Positions 7,221 through 15,040 of a stretch of 64,000 nt of DNA are shown here, piece after piece. Location: assembly GCF_023715205.1 (NCBI RefSeq), contig NZ_JAMBNR010000011.1, positions 1 to 64,000 on the forward strand, read 5' to 3'. Both the position numbers and the translations under genes were made by a program. How positions within the stretch are numbered: position 1 is the stretch's first letter; each line of letters begins with the position of its first letter. Origin of the DNA: Mesobacillus maritimus (GTDB lineage: Bacteria > Bacillota > Bacilli > Bacillales > Cytobacillaceae). The notes under the pieces were generated by a model, which saw only the letters and a list, made by a program, of their open reading frames with translations, was not told where the DNA came from and ran no database searches.

Positions 7221-7496
7221 ATGGATCGACGCAGAAAAAAATCTAATGGTCTTTGTTTACCAGGTTATCGATATTGAGGGCCAGGTTGCAGTGGGCCGGG
7301 GGCTCCAATGAATGAGGTCGATGCTTGTTGTATGCAGCATGATCGATGTTATCGAAGGTATGGTCCATCTAGAAGATGTGATGAACTCTTTCTTAACTGT
7401 CTTCACTCAAAGATCAATCCATACAGTAGAACTGGAAGACATGCTAGGTTGTTTTACAACTTCATGAAACTCCGCAATCGTTTTCGTCTTGATTGA
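7221..7496 (+). CDS. Phospholipase A2-like protein with in-frame UGA (candidate selenoprotein)
   Basis: From the ATG at 7221 (GGGAGGG ten bases upstream) the frame runs 18 codons to a TGA at 7275-7277 and then continues open to 7496, 91 residues if the TGA is decoded. The product has the PLA2 catalytic signature DACCMQHDRCY (residues 36-46), with His-Asp as active site. Before it is a glycine-rich calcium loop GPGCSGPGAP preceded by YRY and the TGA. In secreted PLA2 enzymes this loop reads YCGxG, and that Cys forms a disulfide with the CC motif; the TGA occupies exactly that Cys position. A 5-bp hairpin, GGGCC with GGCTC and a GGG loop (7293-7305), lies 16-28 bases after the TGA, where a bacterial SECIS is expected. 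A tRNA-Sec gene is 2 kb upstream. The alternative is a nonsense-mutated pseudogene. Confidence 0.7.
7293..7305 (+). promoter_or_regulatory. Candidate bacterial SECIS hairpin
   Basis: GGGCC (7293-7297) pairs with GGCTC (7301-7305) around a GGG loop whose first base is 21 bases after the in-frame TGA. Bacterial SECIS elements are loosely conserved hairpins directly downstream of the UGA, with a small loop starting in G that contacts SelB. The fit is plausible, but GC-rich hairpins are common and this one is short. Confidence 0.4.
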
Positions 7497-7540
7497 AGTT
7501 ATTTCAATCAATCTTGTACCTAGTATACCTTGCCATTTTC

Positions 7541-7571
7541 ACCGCACAGTGACCTCACTTGTGCGGTTTTT
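7541..7571 (+). terminator. Terminator of the PLA2-like gene
   Basis: ACCGCACA (7541-7548) and TGTGCGGT (7560-7567) pair, with an inner AGTGA/TCACT stem, followed by TTTTTG. It lies 45 bases after the stop codon. Confidence 0.8.
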
Positions 7572-7578
7572 GTCCTTG

Positions 7579-7627
7579 TGGAACATTCAATCTGTGAAAC
7601 AAGATTTTTCGGGGCGTCACAGTGACC
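7579..7627 (+). repeat. Dispersed ~50-bp repeat, copy A
   Basis: The segment runs from GTGGAACATT through CTGTGAAACAAGATTTTTCG and GGGCGTCACAGTGAC. The same order of blocks recurs at 9288-9334 and, inverted, at 24015-24064. The three share GTGAAACAAG, a short A/T tract, TCGGG and a terminal GTGAC. All lie in intergenic DNA, two of them next to terminators. Confidence 0.75.
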
Positions 7628-7744
7628 TTCCATTTCGTTTATTACAACTGAAATGAGTTATCGCAAAATTTGAATAATAGAGTGATCTCTATTAAACTAG
7701 TATAGGTTGAGGAAAAATATCCCATTACGATAAGGAGGAGGACT

Positions 7745-9214
7745 ATGAGGAAAAAAATATTAAAATCCTTGCTTTCTGTGACAGTTGGTTTTGGTTTATT
7801 AGTAGGTGGTGCAGCATCTAGTTTAGCTGTTGAACCTCAAGTAACAGAAGCAGCAGAGAAGAATTTGTATGTGGTTGCATTCAAGAACAATTTGCCCAAA
7901 AATTATCAGGAAGTCATTGAAAAAGCAGGAGGGAAAGTAGTAAAAGCCCTTCCTGAAGTGGGAGGAATCCAAGCACAGTCGGATGACCCTGCATTTCTAA
8001 AAAATCTCAAAAAAGTGTCATCCATTGAGGTTGCCAACAAAGAAATCCCGCTAGCACTAAGTCAACCAGCAACAGTTCCAAATGTAGCTGATACAAGTGC
8101 GGTGACAAATGAGGAAGGTAGCTTATGGGATGCACAATGGGACATCCAAAGAGTAACAAATGATGGAAAATCATACGAAATTGAGACCGGCGGCTATGAA
8201 AATGAAGCGGGGGAAAAAGTTCATAAAGCGGTTGTTGGGGTGATTGATACGGGGATTGACTCTACACATCCAGATTTACAGCAGAACGATCTTGGTGGAC
8301 GAAATTTAGTCCCTGCTGGAATGGATGAAACCGAAACAGGTGATCCAAATGACATCATGGACCGAAACGGTCATGGAACACATGTTGCTGGAATTGTTGC
8401 GGCAAACGGAAAGGTCAAAGGAGTGGGACCAGACCTAGGAATTCGTACATACCGTGTATTCTATTCCGATTTAGCTCTCACTCTACCATCTTTTATTATT
8501 GATGGCATTATTGCCGCTACGAATGATGAAGTAGACGTTATCAATATGTCTTTAAGACTCTATAATCCTATGAAAACCATCATAGAAGGCGAAACCTATA
8601 AAGGAACGGCCGATACCTTATTATGGAAGCGTGCGATTCAATACGCTGTGAAAAACGACGTGACTGTAGTAGCGGCAAGTGGAAATGAAAGTTTAAACTT
8701 GGATGACAAGAAAGAAGTGACGGAATACTTAAATGCGCTCTATGAACCATTCGGGATTTCGATTAAAGGACCAACAACCGTTGTCCCATCGCAATTGCCT
8801 GGCGTAATCAATGTTTCTGCTTCAAACAAATGGTCTACTGAAGAACTAGCATTCTTCTCCAATTACGGAAACAGTGCGATTGATGTCGCTGCTCCTGGAG
8901 GAGACTTAGGGGCCAGATATGCAGAAACACTTGATCCAGAAACAGCTGATGTGACAAGTTTAATCCTTAGTACATGGCCAACCTACTTGGTAGAGGGAAT
9001 GCCATATTCCTTTAACGCTGGTACATCAATGGCTGCTCCGCAAGTAGCTGGAATTGCAGGAGTCCTTAAAGCGGCAAACCCTCATTTAAAGCCATCACAA
9101 GTCTCAGCGATTATTAACCAAACCGCGATTGACTATGGAGAACCAGGGCAAGATGCCTTATTTGGTTCTGGGGAAGCCAACGCTTATCGCGCATTAATGA
9201 ATATAAAGAAATAA
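7745..9214 (+). CDS. Secreted subtilisin-like serine protease (S8 family) with I9 propeptide
   Basis: This 489-aa preproenzyme has a Sec signal peptide at residues 1-29 (KKILKSLLSVTVGFGLLVGG core, cleavage near the SLAVEP region) and an inhibitor I9 propeptide at about 35-105 (YVVAFKNNLPKNYQEVIEKA). The catalytic domain carries Asp168 (GVIDTGIDSTHPD), His210 (NGHGTHVAGI) and Ser428 (GTSMAAPQVAG). It is expected to be exported and to degrade extracellular protein. It resembles Bacillus subtilases with an insertion between His and Ser rather than compact subtilisin E. The start has AAGGAGGAGG upstream and a terminator at 9239-9279, so it is monocistronic. Confidence 0.93.
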   Translation: MRKKILKSLLSVTVGFGLLVGGAASSLAVEPQVTEAAEKNLYVVAFKNNLPKNYQEVIEKAGGKVVKALPEVGGIQAQSDDPAFLKNLKKVSSIEVANKEIPLALSQPATVPNVADTSAVTNEEGSLWDAQWDIQRVTNDGKSYEIETGGYENEAGEKVHKAVVGVIDTGIDSTHPDLQQNDLGGRNLVPAGMDETETGDPNDIMDRNGHGTHVAGIVAANGKVKGVGPDLGIRTYRVFYSDLALTLPSFIIDGIIAATNDEVDVINMSLRLYNPMKTIIEGETYKGTADTLLWKRAIQYAVKNDVTVVAASGNESLNLDDKKEVTEYLNALYEPFGISIKGPTTVVPSQLPGVINVSASNKWSTEELAFFSNYGNSAIDVAAPGGDLGARYAETLDPETADVTSLILSTWPTYLVEGMPYSFNAGTSMAAPQVAGIAGVLKAANPHLKPSQVSAIINQTAIDYGEPGQDALFGSGEANAYRALMNIKK

Positions 9215-9238
9215 AGATAGAGATCAAAAATACTATGA

Positions 9239-9280
9239 ACAGGGCCTTTCCTTTACAAGAGGGAAGGTCCTGTCTTTGTT
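9239..9280 (+). terminator. Terminator of the subtilase gene
   Basis: ACAGGGCCTTTCC (9239-9251) pairs with GGGAAGGTCCTGT (9261-9273), with one mismatch, followed by CTTTGTTTG. Confidence 0.8.
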
Positions 9281-9287
9281 TGTGTCC

Positions 9288-9334
9288 GTGAAACATCTCT
9301 GTGAAACAAGATTTTTCGGGCTTCCCTGTGACTT
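9288..9334 (+). repeat. Dispersed ~50-bp repeat, copy B
   Basis: GTGAAACATCTCTGTGAAAC is followed by AAGATTTTTCGGGCTTCCCT and GTGACTTTT. It is collinear with copy A at 7579 and with the inverted copy C at 24015. It sits immediately after the subtilase terminator. Confidence 0.75.
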
Positions 9335-9460
9335 TTATTTAGTCATACCTCAAATCTTAGTTTCATATAGTTATTATTGGGTCCATTAGGGGTAGGAATA
9401 GATCATTCATCTACTAAACCGCCTATACAACTTGATCATAACAAATGAGGTGAAGGAATC

Positions 9461-9904
9461 ATGGAAGGGAAACATTCGATTGAATTGTCTATGTCGATTG
9501 AGGAGATATGGGCTTACATAAGCGATATTAATGCTTGGGCTTCTAGTGTTCCTGGTTATGTAAGTCATGAGATTATGAATGATAAGCATTCCAAATGGGC
9601 GATTAAAGGTGACATGGGAATTCTAAAGAAAACGGCTAACCTGCAGGTTGAGATTACGGAATGGACAGAGCCATGTGTGGTTGCTTTTCAGTTTAAGAGC
9701 ATATCGGGGGATTTCTCTGGCAGTGGGCGGTATGAAGCCGAAGCAATAGCGGACAACCGTACTCGAATTACGGGGTTTCTAGAAATTAAACCTGAAGCAA
9801 CTAGTGGTCCAATGGCAACGATGCAAAATAAGATTTTGAAGAAATTTGTACCGAAGACAACAAAGGAAATGACAGACGCGGTAGCTGGTCAAATTATAGC
9901 GTAA
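9461..9904 (+). CDS. CoxG-like SRPBCC-fold protein
   Basis: This 147-aa soluble protein begins with HSIELSMSIEEIWAYISDI and continues with NAWASSVPGY, the start of the CoxG (carbon monoxide dehydrogenase subunit G) branch of the SRPBCC/START-like fold. A strand-rich middle (KWAIKGDMGILKKTANLQVE) and a C-terminal helix (KFVPKTTKEMTDAVAGQI) complete it. The fold holds a hydrophobic pocket for ligands. In CO oxidisers CoxG helps membrane recruitment, but no cox genes are nearby and many Bacillus carry solitary members of unknown function. AGGTGAAGGA precedes the ATG. Confidence 0.8.
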   Translation: MEGKHSIELSMSIEEIWAYISDINAWASSVPGYVSHEIMNDKHSKWAIKGDMGILKKTANLQVEITEWTEPCVVAFQFKSISGDFSGSGRYEAEAIADNRTRITGFLEIKPEATSGPMATMQNKILKKFVPKTTKEMTDAVAGQIIA

Positions 9905-9977
9905 TCTGCTTATTTTATTGTTGCACGGTCAGCTAGTTCCACTCTCGGTGACCGTTTTGCTTGTTTTCTCATCGAAT

Positions 9978-10262
9978 GGTCAACGATAAAGCGGCCTCGT
10001 TACCCGTTCGGCTTTTGTAAATGGTCACATGGTCAACGAGGCGGTCACTCGTTACCCGTTCGGCTTTTATAAATAGCCACACGGTCAACGAGAAGCGGTC
10101 TCGTTACCCGTTCGGCTTTTGTAAATAGCCACACGGTCAACGAGGCGGTCACTCGTTACCCGTTCGGCTTTTATAAATAGCCACACGGTCAATGAGACGA
10201 GCTCTCGATTCCCCGAATCGCTTTTATAAATAGCCATATGATCAAAGAGTTCCATTCTCCGT
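9978..10262. repeat. 52-bp tandem array A (five units plus a degraded sixth)
   Basis: Units begin at 9978, 10031, 10083, 10135, 10187 and about 10240, spaced 52-53 bases. A typical unit runs GGTCAACGAGGCGGTCACTC, GTTACCCGTTCGGCTTTTAT and AAATAGCCACAC. Each contains a small hairpin such as AACGAG/CTCGTT or AACGAGA/TCTCGTT. The array occupies the gap between two convergent genes. Related 52-bp units occur at 30783-30990 and 55401-55820 (shared core, read on one strand, close to GGTAnCCGAGnGA). No coding potential is evident. Confidence 0.9.
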
Positions 10263-10357
10263 GATCGTTCCTACTTTTTTACATGTACGCCTTTTCAAAG
10301 TTTCACTCTTTCCATAGGCTCTTAAAAAAGCGAGCAGTCGAATCATGACTGCTCGCT

Positions 10358-11002
10358 TTATTCATCCATCAACCCTTGTTGAAAAGCATAACTCGTGAGT
10401 TGAACTCGGTTATCTAAATGGAGTTTACTTAAAATATTTTTCAAATGGCTTTTAACGGTATGTTCCGAGATAAACAGCGCTTCGGAAATTTCTTTGTTGG
10501 AAAGTCCTTTGGCCACAAGTTGCAACACTTCTAATTCTCTTGTGGATAACGGGATGTTTTCTTTTGATTTGGTCTTGTTTTGTGGGAACTCTTTCAAAAT
10601 CTGAAACGCAATTTCTTTGGACATTGGAACTTCGTCGATGGCAAAGGCCCTTAAATGTTCAGCCCACGCTTCGGATTCAAGATTTTTAACTAAGTAACCT
10701 TGAGCCCCTTTCTTTAAGGCATCAAACAGATCGGTGATATCATCGGACACCGTAATCATTACAATTTTGACATAAGGGAATTTGAGTTTGATTGTTTTCG
10801 TTGCTTCTAGTCCGTTCATGACGGGCATTTGAATGTCCATCAGAATAATATCAGGCATTAACTCTTCTGTTAATTGAATGGCTTCCTCGCCGTTCTTACC
10901 TTCCCCAACAATTAGAAAGTCTTCATATTCTTCTAGGATTTCTCGTATGGCCTCTCTTGCATGGGCATGATCATCCACAATTAAGATTCGAAAAGGTTGC
11001 AT
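10358..11002 (-). CDS. NarL/FixJ-type response regulator
   Basis: This 214-aa protein has an N-terminal receiver domain (residues 4-120) with the acidic pair DD at 10-11, phospho-acceptor Asp56 in ILMDIQMP, the Thr/Ser switch in MITVSDD and Lys in LVKNL. A C-terminal LuxR/GerE helix-turn-helix (about 150-210, LSTRELEVLQLVAKGLSNKE) follows. The ATG at 11002 shares a base with the kinase stop codon and has AAGGAG eight bases upstream. It is the output of the adjoining kinase. The pair is divergent from nosDLYF, so control of those genes is a reasonable guess, not shown by the sequence. Confidence 0.9.
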   Translation of the reverse strand: MQPFRILIVDDHAHAREAIREILEEYEDFLIVGEGKNGEEAIQLTEELMPDIILMDIQMPVMNGLEATKTIKLKFPYVKIVMITVSDDITDLFDALKKGAQGYLVKNLESEAWAEHLRAFAIDEVPMSKEIAFQILKEFPQNKTKSKENIPLSTRELEVLQLVAKGLSNKEISEALFISEHTVKSHLKNILSKLHLDNRVQLTSYAFQQGLMDE

Positions 11003-11829
11003 CACTTGTTCTCCTTTTTGATTTCAATAATAGTTGTATCCTCTTTTCTCTTAATCGAAAACGCCCAATTCATATCTTTGACTCGATCTTTGATGATTTG
11101 AAGTCCATAGCCATTGTTAAATGGAATCTTTTCAGTTGCGAATCCAATGCCCTTGTCTTTAATTTGGCAAACCCACCCGGTATCTAGTTCGTTTGCATAA
11201 ATCCAGATTTGATTTGTCTTTGCGTGTTTTATCACGTTCATGACGGCTTCTTTTACACAAGCAAACAGTTCCACCTTCTCTTTTGATGATAAGGTATCTT
11301 CTTGAATGCCCCATTCTAAATGTACCTCCATGAAATGCTGCTTCTTGATTTCAGCGATAAACTGATGAATCATTTCAGTCCAACTCAGTGGCTCTTCATT
11401 TGGTGAATATTTTAAGTTGGTAATCGCTTGTCGGGTATCTTCGTGAACATGCTGCAAGGTTTGTTTAATTTTTTGAAAATCAGGGTCCTGTTCCAGTTGA
11501 TTCTTCCGCCCAAATTTATTCATTTTTACCGATAAAAGAAACAGAGATTGAGCAATTCCGTCATGAAGTTCCCTCGCTAATTTTTCTCTCTCAATGAGAG
11601 CTGCTTTCTTCGTTTTCGTTTCTCGTAGCTCTTCTTGCATTCTTTCTAAAACAGAAAACAAATGTCGTAAGAAGATGAGTGTAACGAGAAAGACCAAGAT
11701 AGGAGATAAGATATTTCCTAAGTCCATTGAGATATAAGGAAGAAGAAAGGCATGCCGAATGTATTCCCATAGAGCAATCGTAATGGTTGGCGTAAGTAAG
11801 ATCAGCCATTTAATTTGTTTGTATTTCAT
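11002..11829 (-). CDS. Sensor histidine kinase, NarX/DegS-type (HisKA_3)
   Basis: This 275-aa protein has two hydrophobic helices (about residues 7-28 and 38-56) with almost no extracytoplasmic loop. A coiled segment follows (ERMQEELRETKTKKAAL), then the HisKA_3 phospho-acceptor box EKLARELHDGIAQSLF with His89, and a C-terminal ATPase domain with CVKEAVMNVIKHA (N box) and DKGIGF and GYGLQIIKDR (G boxes). Lacking a sensing domain, it probably senses through its membrane helices or a partner. It is the first gene of the operon with its regulator; the ATG is preceded by GAGGAGAAGG. Confidence 0.9.
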   Translation of the reverse strand: MKYKQIKWLILLTPTITIALWEYIRHAFLLPYISMDLGNILSPILVFLVTLIFLRHLFSVLERMQEELRETKTKKAALIEREKLARELHDGIAQSLFLLSVKMNKFGRKNQLEQDPDFQKIKQTLQHVHEDTRQAITNLKYSPNEEPLSWTEMIHQFIAEIKKQHFMEVHLEWGIQEDTLSSKEKVELFACVKEAVMNVIKHAKTNQIWIYANELDTGWVCQIKDKGIGFATEKIPFNNGYGLQIIKDRVKDMNWAFSIKRKEDTTIIEIKKENK

Positions 11830-12249
11830 GCCTTCTCCTCATTTCCATGGCTTTTTGAGTCTATTCATAATCGATAAAATTCCAACAAGTCAGAATGACC
11901 CATCTTGGTAAAGACAATAAGAGAATCACTAATCAAGAAGCTCCTGCCTTCCAATCCCCTTACTGAATCTAAACATCAATTTAATCGTACCAGCCTTTTC
12001 ACATGTAAATGTGTCTATATTTTAACATCTAGGATAAAAATTATGATCATTTTGCGATTAAATCACTCTTAAGGGTTATTAAAGAGAAAAAACCTTATGA
12101 GTATAATGTTTTAGAAGAATTGGTCTGAGATTAAAAGGTTGAATGGAAATGTAAGATTGGGCCTCTTAGGTGATGTCTAAACCATCATACAATGAAATCT
12201 TTTAATTTGATAAAAATGTTTAGGATTTGAGAGGGAGGTGAGGATCAGG
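11830..12249. promoter_or_regulatory. Divergent promoter region between the two-component system and nosD
   Basis: About 420 bases separate the divergent transcripts, more than two simple promoters need. It holds an inverted repeat CACAT-GTAA-ATGTG at about 12000-12013 and a TGCGATTAAATCACT stretch at about 12053-12067. The latter resembles a CRP/FNR half-site pair with shortened spacing (FNR consensus TGTGA-N6-TCACA). Neither is a clean match. No gene is visible. Confidence 0.35.
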
Positions 12250-13521
12250 ATGAAAAAGTTCACAATGGCTCTCTTGGTGTTCAGCTGTTTGTCTATTCCT
12301 ACCGGTTCCGAGGCGTCAAGTCCGATACAATCCATCATCGACACAACTCCAGCAGGAGGAACAGTTGAAATTGAAGCTGGAGAATATGAGGAGACGATTG
12401 TCATTGATAAACCGCTCATAATCGTTGGAAAAGGGGACGTTCTGCTTCGCTCTTGTGAAAAAGAGCCAGTCGTGATCATTGCAGGTGAGGGTGTAAAGAT
12501 TAAAAATATCACCCTCGAGCATTGCGGGGCAGAGGAAGAAGATACGGCGGTATCTATCACTGGATCACATCATCTTCTCGACGGAATAAAAATCGAGACG
12601 AGACGTTTTGGAATCATGCTTGTGGAAGTGAATGATGTGACAGTGCAAAACAGTGAGCTTAAAGGGAGAAATCGTGGAAACGGGATTGATTTATGGAAGT
12701 CCGACCAAAATCAGATTGAGAATGTGAAGATCACCAATGTGACGGACGGGATCTATCTAGAGCAAAGCCATGAGAATGTTCTTTCAAAAAATAGCATTGA
12801 AAATTCTCGTTATGGAATGCATCTTATGTATTCCAATCAGAACGTTCTCCAAGAAAATTCTTCAACCTCAAACATAACGGGAGCTATGCTGATGGAAACG
12901 GACAAAACTTCGGTTCGGCACAATATGTTTGAGGCAAATAAAAGCAATGTGAATGCGCAAGGATTATTGCTTTATGAGGCATACAATACCGAAGTGATCG
13001 AGAATGAAATTAGAGGAAATCGCGTTGGGGTCTATATCGAAAAAGCGGAAAAGAACCAGCTTGTTTCAAATAAAATCATCGACAATTTTATTGGTGTCCA
13101 ATTTAAAAATGCCAATGAGAATAAAATCTCACAGAATACGTTCATTGGAAACGTCAATGAAGCACAAGCCATCGAAAGTTCGGCTAATAAAGTGGACAAC
13201 AATTATTGGGACGCAGCAAGCCTGGTGGATATGGATGGGGACGGCAAAAGTGAGATTCCTTATCATGCTGACCCGTATTTCCTTACTCTGACAAAAAGTG
13301 TCCCAGAATATCAATTGTTTTTCCAAGCACCAGGATTAATTTTGTTGCAAAAACTGTTGAAAAGCCCAGATGATCAGCTATTAACTGATTCGGCTCCTTT
13401 AATGGAAATGAGTCTGACCGTTGAAAAAGAAACCACTTCAAGGGTTGGTTTATGGGTGATGAGCATCTTAATGATCATAGCTAGTACTAGTGTATTTATT
13501 TTAGGGAGGAAAAGAAAATGA
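12250..13521 (+). CDS. nosD: NosD-like nitrous oxide reductase maturation protein
   Basis: This 423-aa protein has a signal peptide (residues 1-22), a long right-handed parallel beta-helix of CASH/NosD repeats (many N-G-I-x-L turns such as GNGIDLWKSDQNQIENVKI), and a C-terminal membrane anchor (LWVMSILMIIASTSVFILG) ending in RKRK. NosD works with the NosF-NosY ABC transporter in the extracytoplasmic maturation of the copper-sulfide CuZ centre of N2O reductase. The ATG at 12250 is nine bases past GGGAGGTG; a GTG at 12238 lies inside that site. It overlaps nosL by four bases (ATGA). No nosZ lies in the window. Confidence 0.92.
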   Translation: MKKFTMALLVFSCLSIPTGSEASSPIQSIIDTTPAGGTVEIEAGEYEETIVIDKPLIIVGKGDVLLRSCEKEPVVIIAGEGVKIKNITLEHCGAEEEDTAVSITGSHHLLDGIKIETRRFGIMLVEVNDVTVQNSELKGRNRGNGIDLWKSDQNQIENVKITNVTDGIYLEQSHENVLSKNSIENSRYGMHLMYSNQNVLQENSSTSNITGAMLMETDKTSVRHNMFEANKSNVNAQGLLLYEAYNTEVIENEIRGNRVGVYIEKAEKNQLVSNKIIDNFIGVQFKNANENKISQNTFIGNVNEAQAIESSANKVDNNYWDAASLVDMDGDGKSEIPYHADPYFLTLTKSVPEYQLFFQAPGLILLQKLLKSPDDQLLTDSAPLMEMSLTVEKETTSRVGLWVMSILMIIASTSVFILGRKRK

Positions 13522-14111
13522 AGAAAACATTCTTACGATTATTCGGTTTGGTGGGGTTGATTCTACTTCTTGCAGGATGTGGGAATGAGGAAGTCAAGCC
13601 AGTTGAGATCAACGAATCAACAGATACCTGTGAAGTTTGTAATATGATGGTTGCGAATGACCAACATGTGACCCAAATCGCTCTAGAAAGCGGTCGGACC
13701 TTGGTGTTTGACGATTTAGGTTGTATGTATGAGTGGCTGGATGGCCATGCTGAAGAAAAAATTGCGGCGGAATTTGTTCGTGATTATCACAATAAAGAAT
13801 GGGTTTTAGTAGACGAGGCGACATTTGTTTACAATCAATCTGTTAAAACACCTATGGCGTACAATGTGATCTCATTCAAAGACAAGCAAACAGCAGAAGA
13901 GTTTGCGGCCGAACATGAAGGGAGTACCGTGATGACCGCAACTGAACTAGCTGAACATAGTTGGAAACGCAATCAAGAAATGATGATGAAAAATAAAATG
14001 GAGCACCATTCACATGATCAAGCCGAAGGAATGGATCATAGCGGTGAGACTGAAAATGATGACCCACAAACTGAAGAGAGCGATTCTTCTCATGGGGAGG
14101 ATACGCATTAA
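13518..14111 (+). CDS. nosL: NosL-like copper-binding lipoprotein
   Basis: This 197-aa lipoprotein has the lipobox LLAGC with Cys21. The NosL core follows: TCEVCNMMVANDQHVTQI with a Cys-x2-Cys-x-Met-Met motif, then VFDDLGCMYEWL. Family members bind Cu(I) and serve as the metal donor for N2O reductase. The C-terminus carries a His/Asp/Glu-rich extension (HHSHDQAEGMDHSG and onward), a possible extra metal-binding tail. It overlaps nosD and is followed after 116 bases by nosY. Confidence 0.92.
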   Translation: MKKTFLRLFGLVGLILLLAGCGNEEVKPVEINESTDTCEVCNMMVANDQHVTQIALESGRTLVFDDLGCMYEWLDGHAEEKIAAEFVRDYHNKEWVLVDEATFVYNQSVKTPMAYNVISFKDKQTAEEFAAEHEGSTVMTATELAEHSWKRNQEMMMKNKMEHHSHDQAEGMDHSGETENDDPQTEESDSSHGEDTH

Positions 14112-14227
14112 ACGGTTCATGCCTCCCTCTTTTTACTGAGATGGCGATGATTGCAAATATGGAGTCATCAAAAACACTCTTACAGGAAAGAGCCTTTTGA
14201 AAAGATTGTTGGAAAAGAGGAAAGTAC

Positions 14228-15040
14228 ATGTGGAATATATGGCGCTCTGAACTGCGCATGAGTTTACGGCAACGTTCCTATTATTCTTTTATCCTTTTAT
14301 GGGTTGCGGTTATTTCTTTATTATTTTTATTGCAAGCAAGTGCTCCTTCGCTCACAGGATACACCAATATGACAGGGACCGTTGTGAATATTGCATTGTA
14401 TCTCATCCCGTTGTTTATGTTGATTATCGGTTCCTTTTCAATTGCGAATGAGATGGAAAATGGCCAGTGGCGATTATTAACCACATATCCGTTATTTTCC
14501 CTTTCGTATATTGTGGGCAAAATCGGGGGCCAATTTACTTCTCAACTGATTGTGTTTACATTCAGTTATGGACTTAGCTTGGCAATTGGCTTGCTAAGTG
14601 GAAATGGTTTTTCTAGTGAATGGCTGTTGTCCATCTACTTATTTTCCATTAGTCTCTTATTTTTCTTCCTTGTGATTGGCGTTGTGGTTGGGTGTCTGGT
14701 GTCAACGAGGTGGCAGGCTCTTTCCATTTCAGTCAGTTTATGGTTTTTCCTAATTATGATTTGGCCGACTGCAATCATCGCACTGTTAGGCTTGGTCCCT
14801 TATACGTGGATTGCGCCGTTAATGGAATTTGCTTTGTTTGTCAATCCAGCTGAGTTTATTCGGGTTTCATTTGTTCTTTCCCTTGATGCTGGAGCGGTTT
14901 TTGGACAAACTTATGATTCGCTGATGACATTCTTAGGGTCTCCGTCAGGATTTTTAATTAAAATCATCTATTTCATCGGATTTATGACCTTTATGCTCTT
15001 ATTTTCAATGAGCATGCTCGAATGGAGGAAAAGACGATGA
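14228..15040 (+). CDS. nosY: NosY-like ABC transporter permease
   Basis: This 270-aa protein has six transmembrane helices and the ABC-2/NosY layout: an amphipathic start (MWNIWRSELRMSLRQRSYY), a first helix, then SFSIANEMENGQWRLLTTYP, the conserved EREKGTLE-like elbow of this family. With NosF it forms the transporter thought to supply sulfur for the CuZ site together with NosD. Its stop overlaps the nosF start (ATGA). The 116 bases before it contain no strong promoter or terminator, so it is probably in one operon with nosDL. Confidence 0.88.
   Translation: MWNIWRSELRMSLRQRSYYSFILLWVAVISLLFLLQASAPSLTGYTNMTGTVVNIALYLIPLFMLIIGSFSIANEMENGQWRLLTTYPLFSLSYIVGKIGGQFTSQLIVFTFSYGLSLAIGLLSGNGFSSEWLLSIYLFSISLLFFFLVIGVVVGCLVSTRWQALSISVSLWFFLIMIWPTAIIALLGLVPYTWIAPLMEFALFVNPAEFIRVSFVLSLDAGAVFGQTYDSLMTFLGSPSGFLIKIIYFIGFMTFMLLFSMSMLEWRKRR

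Noticed and set aside
7245-7307. Sequencing error as the cause of the TGA in the PLA2-like gene
   Set aside because: It cannot be excluded, but a substitution rather than an indel would be needed and the frame is intact on both sides; selenocysteine or a real nonsense mutation were kept as the main options.
9905-10357. CRISPR array at the 52-bp repeats of array A (and at B and C)
   Set aside because: The whole 52-bp unit repeats; there are no unique spacers between short direct repeats and no cas genes.
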